A stretch of 47,304 bases of DNA from an uncultured Marinoscillum sp. (GCA_902605755.1 CACLDR010000011.1:1-47304), one strand, 5' to 3'; numbered from the stretch's first letter, positions 17,498 to 26,929 are shown. The notes: generated by a model not told the origin, from the letters alone. Made by a program: numbers and translations.

Positions 17498-17572
17498 TCG
17501 GGATGACTGGATTCGAACCAGCGGCCCCCACTACCCTAAAGTGGTGCGCTAACCGGACTGCGCCACATCCCG
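17498..17572 (-). tRNA. tRNA-Pro with anticodon AGG
   Basis: A 75-nt cloverleaf on the minus strand. The acceptor stem is CGGGATG/CATCCCG, the D stem GCGC/GCGC with GG in the loop, the anticodon stem CCACT/AGTGG, and the T stem GCTGG/CCAGT with a TTCGAAT loop. The discriminator is A73 and the first pair is C1-G72, both typical of bacterial tRNA-Pro. The anticodon loop reads TTAGGGT, which gives AGG and not the common GGG or UGG. The 3' CCA is not encoded. A TAAGTTTG promoter box lies about 25 nt upstream. Confidence 0.93.
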
Positions 17573-17596
17573 AAAATTAACTCAAATCCAAAGCTG

Positions 17597-17604
17597 CAAA
17601 CTTA
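17597..17604 (-). promoter_or_regulatory. Candidate -7 box TAAGTTTG for tRNA-Pro
   Basis: A perfect TAnnTTTG match on the minus strand, placed to give a leader of about 18 nt before the tRNA 5' end. No clear TTTG -33 element is visible at the usual distance. Confidence 0.5.
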
Positions 17605-17658
17605 TTTCAATAACGGGACTATAAAAAGAACATAAGTTGAAAATCTAATGATTTATCC

Positions 17659-19056
17659 TTACTCACTATGGACAAATACTTCATCCTTTATTGAGAGGCT
17701 TGCCCCTCCTTCGATCTGAAATATAAATTGGATCTCGTCCTCATTCATCCCCTTCGAATAAGGGATGAATGTCTTCAAATCTAAATCTAGAGCTATTTTG
17801 TTCGATAAGAACGATTTATTCAATCCCCGAGCAATACGGTCATCTAGCGAATAGAGAAAAGGACTCATGTTATAGCTTAACTGGTTCACTACATATTTTT
17901 CAATGGCCCGATGCATTGCCCAGTCTGTAATCTTTGCCCATCCTTCCATTTTGGTTAATTCATAGTCAAAAGCTGAAAATCGTATTACCAAATTTTCATC
18001 AATACTCGGCACTACAAACAAAGAAATAATTCCATTGATATCTCCTTCCACTGTTAAATTCCATCTCAAAAATCCCTCATGGGGGCTGATCTCAACCCCA
18101 TTTACTTTTGCAGCAATCCCGGCCAAATTTAACTCCTTCCCTACCAAGAGTAAATCCATCGCCTGCTCTATTTTCAGAAAAGAGAACCGGAGTTCAACAA
18201 AAGAACTGATCTGTGCATGCCTAGACAAGGGATTGGTCCTAAGTGGTAAAGCTTCCAACAATTGATGGCTGTTTTGCACATCGTTGATTCGGAGTATCGA
18301 TTGATGCTCAAGTTGGAAAAATAAGGTATCATTAATCTCGAATTTAACAAAACCACCCCTTAAATTGATGGCCTCATTGGTAAAATAAAAAGGCAGTTCC
18401 GTTGCTGATATATTCAATGGCTCTTGAATCGATCGATATAGCCTTTCTACTACTGCTCTTAAATTAATTTGGTCTTGAAGAATGGCATTGATAATTTTTT
18501 CTAAGGGCTTTTTATGTGTTTGAATCTCTTTTTCTATGAGTTCTGCCAAATCCATTTTCAAGCCCAAAACTGTAAAATTAGTCCCTTCAATCCATTTAAT
18601 AGTTCCCCATCTTGAATCAACCTCTATATCCCATCGTTCATCAATATTTAACTGCAGAGACAATTCAGCTTTAGCTTGAAGTTTAATAGGCCTTGCTGCA
18701 TTACTGACCGAAACGCCCAAGAGACGAGATTTGATAATCGCCGAAATATTTAAAGGTAAAGCCAAATGAAGACGCTCTTGGTAATATTCAATATCAATGC
18801 GTCCCTCACGCTTAATTTTTAAAAATAAGCTATCCTTTTTTTTATTCAAAGCAAACCCTCCATCGAATAATTGTTGACGCAAATTTTCGTTAATCCCTTC
18901 TTCTAGCTCAGCGATCGGCAACTTAATGAGGACATTGGTAAAAGAGGCTGGCACGGGTATTATCGCCCCCATTCTATCATCATTACCTCGACAACTTATT
19001 AAAAATATTAGGGAAGTCATTATCAATAAGCGAAAGTATAAGCCTAACTTTATCAT
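17659..19056 (-). CDS. DUF4403-family lipoprotein
   Basis: The 465-residue product has a type II signal peptide (hydrophobic residues about 5-20, lipobox LISC, then RGNDD) and so should be an outer-membrane or periplasmic lipoprotein. The mature part begins IIPVPASFTNVLIKLPIAELEEGIN. This matches DUF4403, whose members have two elongated lipid-binding-like (TULIP-type) beta domains. Repeated features such as ALPLNISAIIKSRLLG and LEHQSILRINDV fit long amphipathic strands. The function is unknown in the family; a role in lipid or detergent handling at the envelope is inference. The gene is divergent from the DUF6503 lipoprotein gene, sharing a 65-bp promoter region. Confidence 0.8.
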   Translation of the reverse strand: MIKLGLYFRLLIMTSLIFLISCRGNDDRMGAIIPVPASFTNVLIKLPIAELEEGINENLRQQLFDGGFALNKKKDSLFLKIKREGRIDIEYYQERLHLALPLNISAIIKSRLLGVSVSNAARPIKLQAKAELSLQLNIDERWDIEVDSRWGTIKWIEGTNFTVLGLKMDLAELIEKEIQTHKKPLEKIINAILQDQINLRAVVERLYRSIQEPLNISATELPFYFTNEAINLRGGFVKFEINDTLFFQLEHQSILRINDVQNSHQLLEALPLRTNPLSRHAQISSFVELRFSFLKIEQAMDLLLVGKELNLAGIAAKVNGVEISPHEGFLRWNLTVEGDINGIISLFVVPSIDENLVIRFSAFDYELTKMEGWAKITDWAMHRAIEKYVVNQLSYNMSPFLYSLDDRIARGLNKSFLSNKIALDLDLKTFIPYSKGMNEDEIQFIFQIEGGASLSIKDEVFVHSE

Positions 19057-19121
19057 CTATATAAAATATAATTTAATCTCTATTTTTTGAGTTAACGCTT
19101 ATTCATCTGCTACCTACTCCT

Positions 19122-19955
19122 ATGAAATATCAACCCTTTTCTTTTAATCGAATTTCAAACTTTAGTCCAAGCCTTACCCCAATCATAAAAAATTGGGGAT
19201 TTTTTGGCGTTTTATTGCTCTTCGTTTGGTCTTGCGAAAATAAGGTCTCCTCATCTCAAAAAAAAACACCCAAACACAAAGCCCAAGAAGTAATTAATCA
19301 AGCAATCATGGCACATGGGCAACATCTTTTCGAGAATGCCACCTTGTCTTTTTTATTTAGAGATAAGCAATATAGCGCAAGGAGATTCGATACCGAATAC
19401 ATTTATACAAGATCTTTTAAAGACGGTTCTGCACTCATAGAAGATATGTTGATCAATAGTATAAATTTTTCTCGAAAAAAAAATGGCGTCTCGATGGAAA
19501 TCGAGAACGAATGGGCCGATAAATACAGCAAATCGATAAATTCCGTTCTTTATTTTTTTCAGCTACCCTATCTATTAAATGATCCAGCAGTTGAAAAAAC
19601 ATATCAAGGAATTAGACAAATAAATGATAAAGAGTATTATCAAATCAAAGTTTCTTTTCAGGAAGAAAATGGCGGAGACGATTTTAATGACGAATATCTA
19701 TTTTGGATCAATGTAAACAATTTTGAAATCGATTACTTTGCCTACAATTATATCACTGATGGCGGAGGAGTTCGATTTAGATCTGCGATAAATAAAAGAA
19801 AAGTGGATGGATTGCTGATTCAAGATTACATAAATTATACTCCAGAAAATAAAAAAACTCCCTTACCCGACTTAATCAAACTGTTTGAAAAAGGAAAATT
19901 GATGGAGCGATCTCGTATTGTGAATTTCGAAATAAGCCTCACCCCAAATAATTGA
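19122..19955 (+). CDS. DUF6503-family lipoprotein
   Basis: The 277-residue product has an N-terminal stretch of about 25 residues, a hydrophobic helix, and Cys in LLLFVWSCENK, probably a lipobox. The mature part carries the DUF6503 pattern: NQAIMAHGQHLFENATLSFLF with FRDKQYSA, then KYSKSINSVLYFFQLPYLLN, GKEYYQIKV-like NDKEYYQIKVSFQEENGGDDF, YLFWINVNNFEIDY and TDGGGVRFR. The fold is probably a LolA-like half-barrel, but the function is unknown. The true start may lie nearer the hydrophobic helix, since there are no strong start signals. It is convergent with lgt, with stops 2 bp apart. Confidence 0.75.
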   Translation: MKYQPFSFNRISNFSPSLTPIIKNWGFFGVLLLFVWSCENKVSSSQKKTPKHKAQEVINQAIMAHGQHLFENATLSFLFRDKQYSARRFDTEYIYTRSFKDGSALIEDMLINSINFSRKKNGVSMEIENEWADKYSKSINSVLYFFQLPYLLNDPAVEKTYQGIRQINDKEYYQIKVSFQEENGGDDFNDEYLFWINVNNFEIDYFAYNYITDGGGVRFRSAINKRKVDGLLIQDYINYTPENKKTPLPDLIKLFEKGKLMERSRIVNFEISLTPNN

Positions 19956-19957
19956 TC

Positions 19958-21124
19958 TTAGAACTCCTCTTTTTTTCGTACAGTCTTTAAAAAGACAAAC
20001 AAGCCAATTAAAATCATAGGTATACTGAGAATCTGACCCATATTAATAGGTAAGGTTGCCTCAAATGCCTCCTGATCCATTTTTAAAAACTCATTAAAGA
20101 ATCTATCTCCCCAAAGGAGTACCATAAAAACGCTAAAAATTAAACCATCATTTAAAACAAATCTTTTATAACTCCATAAGGAGAATAAAATGAAGGCAAT
20201 AATCAAGCAAACTATTGCTTCATACAACTGCGGTGTATACCGCAGTATGCCTGTGGCCTTGATTTCTATGCGCTCAACTCCGGACTCATTAATGATTTGA
20301 TAATCGAGACCTCTCCTTGATGAAGTAAAATCAACATGCTCAATAATTTCTTGATAATTATTAAGGCTGTAGGCCAGTTGACCTTTTAAAAACCGTTTCA
20401 TTGAATCATCGACTTCGATACCTGATTTCAAGACCAAAACTGCTTTGATAGGTAAATATCCCGGATTTTTGGGATTATAAATTCCTTCATTAAAAAATAC
20501 TTCTTCAATCACATTATCATCAAAATTCAACACCTCTTCAGCCGCTCTAGCATACACAACACCAAAATCGGTCCCTGTCTTTACCCCTTCCATTTCTGAA
20601 TTCATAAAATTACCTATTCGGATAAGTGCTCCAGTGATAGCCACTACAATTGCGACCCTATCCAAGACCCAGAAATAACTTTGACCCTCTTTTTTTCGCT
20701 TTTTTACAGAAAAACTAATAGGAATAATAAAAATCCATTTTGACCTGATATCAAAATTAACATATAACCAGAGGGCCACGAATATTCCAAGAGCACCCCC
20801 GTGACTTGCCAAACCTCCCTCCCAAATCTTCAAAATCTCAATGGGATCCGACAAATAATAACTGGGATTATAAAAAAGGCAATGACCCAATCTAGCACCT
20901 ACGATAGTGGCAATAACCATAAATGTAGTCAAGGTATCTACATCCTTTTCAGAATGGCCCTCTGCCTTGAAAATTTTATAAGAAATTTGTTGTCCGATGA
21001 TAAATCCCATCGCAAATAACAAACCATACCAAACAATTGGACGATCTGGTAAACCCAAAAAAGATAAGGGAATTTTAAAAATCACAGGATCAGGGCTCCA
21101 AATTAAATAATCCAAAAAAATCAT
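19958..21124 (-). CDS. lgt: Prolipoprotein diacylglyceryl transferase, with a large insert
   Basis: Lgt moves diacylglycerol from phosphatidylglycerol to the lipobox Cys of prelipoproteins, the first step of lipoprotein maturation. Helices and signature motifs are present: YGLLFAMGFIIG, GARLGHCLFYNPSYY, WEGGLASHGGALG (with the essential His) and IRIGNFMNSEMEG (with the essential Arg). Two things differ from E. coli Lgt. A soluble insert of about 100 residues precedes the last helices, and the usual RHPxQLYE motif reads RYTPQLYE. The start at 21124 (MIFLDYLIW) was chosen because it follows the trkH stop by 2 bp; an ATG at 21142 would overlap trkH. It is the last gene of the trkA-trkH-lgt operon. 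Confidence 0.92.
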   Translation of the reverse strand: MIFLDYLIWSPDPVIFKIPLSFLGLPDRPIVWYGLLFAMGFIIGQQISYKIFKAEGHSEKDVDTLTTFMVIATIVGARLGHCLFYNPSYYLSDPIEILKIWEGGLASHGGALGIFVALWLYVNFDIRSKWIFIIPISFSVKKRKKEGQSYFWVLDRVAIVVAITGALIRIGNFMNSEMEGVKTGTDFGVVYARAAEEVLNFDDNVIEEVFFNEGIYNPKNPGYLPIKAVLVLKSGIEVDDSMKRFLKGQLAYSLNNYQEIIEHVDFTSSRRGLDYQIINESGVERIEIKATGILRYTPQLYEAIVCLIIAFILFSLWSYKRFVLNDGLIFSVFMVLLWGDRFFNEFLKMDQEAFEATLPINMGQILSIPMILIGLFVFLKTVRKKEEF

Positions 21125-21126
21125 AA

Positions 21127-22584
21127 CTATGTTTTTCTCCAAAAAAATGGGGTGAATAATATCAAAACAGTAAAAAGCTCTAATCTACCCAATAACATCA
21201 ACAAAGAAAGTATCCATTTCCCCATAGTAGGCATATATGCATAATTGGCGATGGGTCCTACTGATCCCATCCCGGGTCCTACGTTCCCCAAGCAAGTTGC
21301 AGCAGCACCCATAGCAGTCACTAAATCCACTCCCAACAATGCCATTACTAATGACCCTAAAGCAAAAACGGTCAGATATAACATTACAAAAGCAAGAATT
21401 TGAAAAGTAATTTCACCATTAACACCCTTCCCATTGAGACGTAAGGGCAACACAGCTGAAGGGTGTATTTGTCTGTTAAATTCTAAAAAACTATTTTTCA
21501 CCAAAATCAAGTGTCTAATTATTTTAATTCCCCCAGCCGTTGACCCTGCGGAAGCACCTAAAAACATGAGAAAGAAAAAAAGCATGGTCAATAAAGGTGT
21601 CCAAGCCGTATAGTCCTGTGTAATAAAACCGGTAGTCGTAATAACTGAGATGACCTGAAAAATACCATATCGAAAAGAATCCATTAAATTTTCATCTCCA
21701 TTCATCCAGATTCCTAAAGCACAAAATACCGATATAGCCAAACAAGAAATCCCATAGCTTCGGAACTCTTGATTCTCAAAAACCTTTTTGAGCTTACCAT
21801 GTAGCCCAAAATAAAGCATGGTAAAGTTAGTACCCGCTAGAAACATAAATATTATAATAATAAAATCTATATAAGCGGAATCATAATAAGCAATACTAGT
21901 ATTTTTTATTGAAAACCCTCCAGTAGCCATAGTAGTTAAACTGTGGTTTAAAGCATCAAAAAAAGTCATACCTCCCATCATCAGGAATATTAATTCCAAT
22001 CCCGTGAAACCTACATAAATAATCCATAACCGCTTGGCAGTTTCTTTGATTCGAGGTTGAAATTTATCTGGAGTAATGCCTGGAGCTTCTGCTACGAAAA
22101 GCTGCATCCCACCTATTCCCAATATAGGTAATATCGCCACAGTGAGTACAATAATCCCCATGCCTCCTATCCATTGACTCATACTCCTCCATAACAATAC
22201 ACCTTTACCCACCGATTCAATATCCTCTAAAATGGTCGCTCCCGTTGTAGAAAACCCAGATAAGGTTTCAAAAAATGCATCCGTAAAATTTAAAATCTCT
22301 CCACTCAGCATATAAGGTAACGTTCCAATTAAAGACATCACCACCCAGCCAATAGTGACCACTAAATACCCCCCACGTTTACTTAGTTCCCTATTGATAG
22401 ATTTTCGTGTCAATAACCACATGACTGTTCCCAAAGTAATCACAATGAATGATGACCCTAACAGAGCCATAAAATCTTGGCCTCCAAAATACCAACTGAA
22501 AGGCAGACAAAACATCATAAAAATACCATTGAGCACTATAAGAAGACTCATAATTTTGATGATTAATTTATAATTAAACATCAA
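21127..22584 (-). CDS. trkH: Trk potassium uptake channel subunit TrkH
   Basis: TrkH is the membrane pore of the Trk K+ uptake system. The 485-residue protein has four M1-P-M2 repeats with recognisable selectivity loops: SGFSTTGATIL, TMATGGFSI, ITTTGFITQDY and CLGNVGPGMG. Each has a Gly at the filter position. SAGSTAGGIKIIRH before the last repeat is a classic TrkH/KtrB segment. It begins 3 bp after trkA, so pore and gating subunit are made together. The overlapping upstream ATG of lgt suggests that lipoprotein maturation is co-expressed, probably by chance of operon structure and not function. Confidence 0.95.
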   Translation of the reverse strand: MMFNYKLIIKIMSLLIVLNGIFMMFCLPFSWYFGGQDFMALLGSSFIVITLGTVMWLLTRKSINRELSKRGGYLVVTIGWVVMSLIGTLPYMLSGEILNFTDAFFETLSGFSTTGATILEDIESVGKGVLLWRSMSQWIGGMGIIVLTVAILPILGIGGMQLFVAEAPGITPDKFQPRIKETAKRLWIIYVGFTGLELIFLMMGGMTFFDALNHSLTTMATGGFSIKNTSIAYYDSAYIDFIIIIFMFLAGTNFTMLYFGLHGKLKKVFENQEFRSYGISCLAISVFCALGIWMNGDENLMDSFRYGIFQVISVITTTGFITQDYTAWTPLLTMLFFFLMFLGASAGSTAGGIKIIRHLILVKNSFLEFNRQIHPSAVLPLRLNGKGVNGEITFQILAFVMLYLTVFALGSLVMALLGVDLVTAMGAAATCLGNVGPGMGSVGPIANYAYMPTMGKWILSLLMLLGRLELFTVLILFTPFFWRKT

Positions 22585-22587
22585 AAA

Positions 22588-23928
22588 CTATTTAAAATAA
22601 TGCTCAACTGCATGGATACATTCTGGTTTAGATAGCACGACTACGCGATCCTCTGCCTCAAAATTAAAGTTCCCTCTTACAGTATAACCTTTGTTTTTTC
22701 TAATTACCCCTCCGATTACTGCGGTCCTCGGAAAATCTAAGTTCCGCAATTCATCTTGCAGAATTTTTGACCCTTTTTTAACTTCGAATTCAAGAATTTC
22801 TGCATCTACTCCGTGCACACTTGTAATATTAACCACCTCTCCTTGACGAATATGCCTAAAAATAAAATTCGCTGCTATAAGTTTTTTATTAATCATCGTA
22901 TCAACTCCAATACTTTGAGACAAATGAATGTAATCAATATTTTCAACCAAGGCTATGGTTTTTTTTATCCCTGCATCCTTGGCCACCAATGAAGAAATGA
23001 TATTGGTTTCGGAATTACCCGTTACTGCAATAAATGCATCCATACTTTCAATTCCTTCCTCTTTCAGTAATTGTAGATCTCGTCCATCACCATTAATTAT
23101 CATAGTATCAGGAAGTTCCTCGGCTAACCGAAAACATTTTTCTTTATCCTCTTCTATAAGCTTAATTTTATATTTTTTTTTTAGTTCGCGAGCCGTATTG
23201 ATCCCAACCTTGCTTCCTCCCAAAATCATTAGACATTTTACTTCAGATTTAACTTTGCCGGAAAGGTGTAAAATTTGATCAATCCCCGTTGGCTCAGCTA
23301 TAAAATAAGCATGATCATTTTTTTTAAATTTATTTTCTCCATGTGGAATAATTGTCTCATTATCTCTGAGTAGAGCTACAGTTGTAAAATCATGATTTGA
23401 TGCCATAAAGGCTGTTTCGGTAAGGGTTTTGTTAAAAAATTTCGATTCCTCATCTATGGTAATCCCCACTAAAGACAAAATCCCTTTATCAAATTCAAAA
23501 GTATCCGTTAATGCAGTCTTTTTCAACAATCCCTTTATTTCATGGGCTGCCAATAACTCTGGAGAGATGAGTTCATCAATGCCCACATCATTAAAATTAA
23601 ATAACTCTTTTTGCCTTAAAAATTCAATATTAGATATGCGAGCAATGGTTCGCTTGGCACCCAGTTTTTTACCAATTATAGTCGCAGCAATGTTGGTTTC
23701 TTGATCAGAAGTAACAGCAATCAACAAATCTGTTTTAGAAATATTGGCTTCAACGAGAACGCGTATAGATGTCGCACTACCCACTACAGTTCCCACATCA
23801 AATTGATTTTTCGCTTGATCCAAAACACTATCATCTCCATCAATGAGTGTAATGTCTTGCTCTTCTATTGCGAGTAGTTTGGCTAAGTGAAATCCAAGTT
23901 CACCAGCACCTGCAATAACTATTCTCAT
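22588..23928 (-). CDS. trkA: Trk system regulatory subunit TrkA
   Basis: TrkA is the cytoplasmic nucleotide-binding ring that gates TrkH. The 446-residue product has two tandem RCK units, as in TrkA and unlike the single unit of KtrA. The first Rossmann motif is IAGAGELGFHLAK (6-18) with the acidic LIDGDD turn. The second is MILGGSKVGINTAREL (about 234-249) with LIEEDKE. Each is followed by a TrkA-C domain (about 145-225 and 360-446). It heads the trkA-trkH-lgt operon, with a TATATTTG box about 25 bp upstream of its start. Confidence 0.95.
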   Translation of the reverse strand: MRIVIAGAGELGFHLAKLLAIEEQDITLIDGDDSVLDQAKNQFDVGTVVGSATSIRVLVEANISKTDLLIAVTSDQETNIAATIIGKKLGAKRTIARISNIEFLRQKELFNFNDVGIDELISPELLAAHEIKGLLKKTALTDTFEFDKGILSLVGITIDEESKFFNKTLTETAFMASNHDFTTVALLRDNETIIPHGENKFKKNDHAYFIAEPTGIDQILHLSGKVKSEVKCLMILGGSKVGINTARELKKKYKIKLIEEDKEKCFRLAEELPDTMIINGDGRDLQLLKEEGIESMDAFIAVTGNSETNIISSLVAKDAGIKKTIALVENIDYIHLSQSIGVDTMINKKLIAANFIFRHIRQGEVVNITSVHGVDAEILEFEVKKGSKILQDELRNLDFPRTAVIGGVIRKNKGYTVRGNFNFEAEDRVVVLSKPECIHAVEHYFK

Positions 23929-23952
23929 GTATTTTTAACCTAATGGCCCCTG

Positions 23953-23960
23953 CAAATATA
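23953..23960 (-). promoter_or_regulatory. Candidate -7 box TATATTTG for the trkA operon
   Basis: A perfect TAnnTTTG match on the minus strand, 24 bases before the trkA ATG, implying a leader of about 18 nt. No good -33 TTTG is seen at the expected spacing. Confidence 0.45.
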
Positions 23961-24044
23961 TAGAGTTATCCTTTTTTAAATAACTATGCTTAAGCAGATA
24001 CCTGTAATTGAAATCCCAAAAACAGAACAAAACATAAATAGCAC

Positions 24045-25406
24045 CTAGTTTTCAATCTTTTTAAAATAAATTTTCGCCACTTTCATGACTTTAGAAGCCA
24101 ATATCATAGCAGAAATCATAGTAGGAAATGCCATCAAGCCATAAGCCATATCAACCAGACTCACGACCGCACCCAACGTTGCTACTGAACCCAAAATGAT
24201 GATTCCTACATACCAATAATTAAAATACCATCCATATTTAGCCCCTATAATGAAAGACAGGCATTTACGACCATAATAAGATAAACCTACAATTGTCGTG
24301 AATCCAAATACTAACACGCAAAGTGCCAAAATATAGGAGCCCACCAAAGGGAGACTTGTCCGAAAAGCTTCGACCGTCAAGGCAATCCCACTCAATGTAC
24401 TAGATTCCCAAACTCCAGTCGTGAGGATACATAAACCCGTTAATGTACATACCAATAGGGTATCGATGACAGGCCCCAGCATGGCCACAAGTCCCTCCCT
24501 AATCGGTTCTTCGGTTTTTGTAGCACCATGCATCATCGGAGCCGTACCAATACCTGCCTCATTAGAAAATGCCGCTCGACGTGCTCCAGCTAAAATGATA
24601 GCCCCAACCGCACCCCCTAATACAGCATTTGCTGAAAAGGCATCCTCTATAATTAACAATAAGGAGGGAACAATATATGATGCATTTAAAAAAAGGATGC
24701 AGCCTACACTGATCAAGTAAAGTATGACCATCGCTGGTACCAAACGTGCTGCCCAAAGACCGATCCGCTGTATCCCACCAAAAATAACGATGCCCGTTAA
24801 AAGAGTCAAAACCAGTCCCATAACCAAGTCTCCAGACATAGAAGCTTCTATTCCAATGGGTTGCAATACGATCTCATTGGCTGCAGCTATGATTTGATTG
24901 GCTTGAAAAATGGGTGTGGCTCCGAAAAAGCCTACCAAACAAAAAAATACTGCCAATGGACGCCATTTTTCACCCATTCCCTCACTAATGACATACATGG
25001 GCCCCCCCTGTAAATCTCCATTGGAATCTTTTCCCCGATACATAACCGCTAGAGTACACGTGAAGAATTTAGTAGACATACCAAAAATAGCACTGACCCA
25101 CATCCAAAAAATGGCGCCAGGGCCACCTGTAACTATGGCCACAGCTACACCACTAATATTCCCCATACCAATGGTCGCCGCCAAATGACTCGCCAAAGCC
25201 TGAAAATGACTAATCTCTCCTACACCATGGGCTTGATCATATTTTCCCGTCAACACCTCCAAAGCATGTCTTAGGTATTTAAAAGGGAGCAACCTTGAAT
25301 ACATCATGAAAAAAAAACCTCCCCCCAACAAAAGTATGAGCAACGGAAAACCCCAAATAAAATTAGCCCCTTGAATAAAAAACTGTTCGATCTTTTCTAT
25401 GATCAT
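24045..25406 (-). CDS. AGCS-family sodium:alanine/glycine symporter
   Basis: The protein imports small amino acids (alanine or glycine in known members) with sodium. It has about 11 membrane helices and the family motifs: SHFQALASHLAATIGMGNISGVA, in two parts from about residue 68; GPGAIFWMWVSAIFGM; GGPMYVISEGMG; RAAFSNEAGIGTAPMMHG; and a C-terminal helix bundle. The start at 25406 (MIIEKIEQFF, 453 residues) shares one base with the TesA-like gene stop (TGATG), which implies coupling. The longer frame to 25442 would overlap that gene. The pairing with an esterase is not an obvious pathway link. Confidence 0.92.
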   Translation of the reverse strand: MIIEKIEQFFIQGANFIWGFPLLILLLGGGFFFMMYSRLLPFKYLRHALEVLTGKYDQAHGVGEISHFQALASHLAATIGMGNISGVAVAIVTGGPGAIFWMWVSAIFGMSTKFFTCTLAVMYRGKDSNGDLQGGPMYVISEGMGEKWRPLAVFFCLVGFFGATPIFQANQIIAAANEIVLQPIGIEASMSGDLVMGLVLTLLTGIVIFGGIQRIGLWAARLVPAMVILYLISVGCILFLNASYIVPSLLLIIEDAFSANAVLGGAVGAIILAGARRAAFSNEAGIGTAPMMHGATKTEEPIREGLVAMLGPVIDTLLVCTLTGLCILTTGVWESSTLSGIALTVEAFRTSLPLVGSYILALCVLVFGFTTIVGLSYYGRKCLSFIIGAKYGWYFNYWYVGIIILGSVATLGAVVSLVDMAYGLMAFPTMISAMILASKVMKVAKIYFKKIEN

Positions 25407-26083
25407 CAATTCAATTCTAAAAGTGGCAATAACCTTTCCCAAACCAATTCGGCTATTAAAAGGTGACCCTCTGGAGTAGGGTGAATACCGTCAGACAAGT
25501 TCAAAATGGACTTACCTGCAACATCTACCAACAAAAAAGGTATAAGTAATACAGAATTCTTTTTAGCAAGATTTGAAAAAATATTACGAAACTGACTTGT
25601 GTAAGCTTCCCCTAAATTTGGAGGAACTTCCATTCCGGCAATCACGATCTTCACCTCCGGATTGATCAATTTTACCTTATCGAGGATTACTTGTAGGTTT
25701 TTAGATGTCTCCCGCAAAGGAAGTCCTCTAAGGCCATCATTCGCCCCTAATTCCAAAACAAAAATATCGGGCACGGTTCGCAGCACCCAATCTATCCTAT
25801 TCTTACCACTAGCAGTGGTTTCTCCACTCAATCCCGCATTAATTACCTGATAGCTTAAACCCAAAGAATCTATTTTTTGCTGAATTATTGCCGGAAATGC
25901 CTGATCCATATCTAATTGATAACCCGCAGTAATACTGTTCCCAAAAAATAAAATAACCTTTTTTTGAGAGGAGGGTATGGATTCTGCGACCCTTTTCCCC
26001 GGCAAAATAGGAGGTAATTTTTCTTTTTTTGGCCCCTGACAACCTACCCATAAAAGTGATAGGCAACCCATTAAAAATCTCAT
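25406..26083 (-). CDS. tesA: TesA-like SGNH/GDSL esterase, lipoprotein
   Basis: The product is a multifunctional esterase/lysophospholipase of the SGNH fold. Block I reads FFGNSITAGYQL (GNS for GDS, with the nucleophile Ser). Block II has INAGLSGETTASG, block III ELGANDGLRG (GAND), and block V DGIHPTPEGH (Asp and His of the triad). The start at 26083 gives MRFLMGCLSLLWVGCQG, a clean lipoprotein signal peptide; the longer frame to 26116 would bury it. E. coli TesA is periplasmic but not lipidated. The gene is divergent from a YbbA/YbbP-like ABC pair, the same arrangement as tesA-ybbA-ybbP in E. coli. Confidence 0.88.
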   Translation of the reverse strand: MRFLMGCLSLLWVGCQGPKKEKLPPILPGKRVAESIPSSQKKVILFFGNSITAGYQLDMDQAFPAIIQQKIDSLGLSYQVINAGLSGETTASGKNRIDWVLRTVPDIFVLELGANDGLRGLPLRETSKNLQVILDKVKLINPEVKIVIAGMEVPPNLGEAYTSQFRNIFSNLAKKNSVLLIPFLLVDVAGKSILNLSDGIHPTPEGHLLIAELVWERLLPLLELN

Positions 26084-26245
26084 GATTTCGTCTTGATTAA
26101 ATTGCAAATTAGACAAGTCAAAGCATTAATATACAAAAGTGAACATTTAAAACTTGAATCTACGCAAGGACCTCTTAAAATAAAAAAGGAACTTTAACCT
26201 TTTTTAACCTCTTATATAAGCCTCGGTGATTTATTATTGTATCAC

Positions 26246-26914
26246 ATGTCTGAAATTCTAAAAGTTAAAAGCTTATCTAAAGTGTATGGCTCTAAAGCCA
26301 ATTCGCTCACTGTACTCAGTGATATTAATTTTTCTGTACTAAGAGGTGAGTCTTTAGCCATTATTGGGCCCTCTGGTAGCGGGAAAACGACGCTACTTGG
26401 TCTTTGTGCCGGATTAGATCGTGTGACAGAAGGAGAAATTATCTTGAACCATATCTCACTCAATAAGCTTAATGAAAATGAATTAGCCCGAGTTCGTAAT
26501 CAAAACATTGGTTTTGTTTTCCAAAATTTTCAATTGATTCCTACCTTGACGGCCATTGAAAATGTCCAGGTTCCTTTAGAGCTTCGCGGTGTAAAAAATA
26601 GCATGGGACCCTCTATTGCCTTGCTCGAAAGAGTTGGTTTAGGCGCCCGAAAAAATCATTACCCCTCGCAATTATCTGGAGGTGAACAGCAACGCGTAGC
26701 CATCGCAAGAGCCTTTTCAAATAATCCTGAAATCCTTTTTGCCGATGAGCCCACGGGAAACCTAGATGAAGAAACAGGAAAATCTATTGAGGCCTTACTT
26801 TTTGAAATTAACAAAGAAAAAGGAACAACATTGATAGTCGTCACCCATGACTTAGAGCTTGCTCAAAAAACTCATCAAATTATCAAAATCAAAGGGGGAA
26901 CCCTAATTAATTAA
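26246..26914 (+). CDS. ABC transporter ATPase, LolD/YbbA type
   Basis: The 222-residue ATPase belongs to the MacB/LolD/YbbA group that works with FtsX-type permeases. It shows Walker A GPSGSGKTTLL, the Q-loop VFQNFQLIPTLTAIENV, the signature LSGGEQQRVAIARA, Walker B ILFADEPTGNLD and the switch His in VVTHD. The ATG at 26246 (MSEILKVKSL) is preferred over an in-frame TTG at 26237. The permease gene follows 15 bp later. Position next to a divergent tesA homologue suggests the YbbAP type, which is not a classical importer and may extract molecules from the inner membrane. Confidence 0.93.
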   Translation: MSEILKVKSLSKVYGSKANSLTVLSDINFSVLRGESLAIIGPSGSGKTTLLGLCAGLDRVTEGEIILNHISLNKLNENELARVRNQNIGFVFQNFQLIPTLTAIENVQVPLELRGVKNSMGPSIALLERVGLGARKNHYPSQLSGGEQQRVAIARAFSNNPEILFADEPTGNLDEETGKSIEALLFEINKEKGTTLIVVTHDLELAQKTHQIIKIKGGTLIN

Positions 26915-26929
26915 GACAGGCTTCAAACT

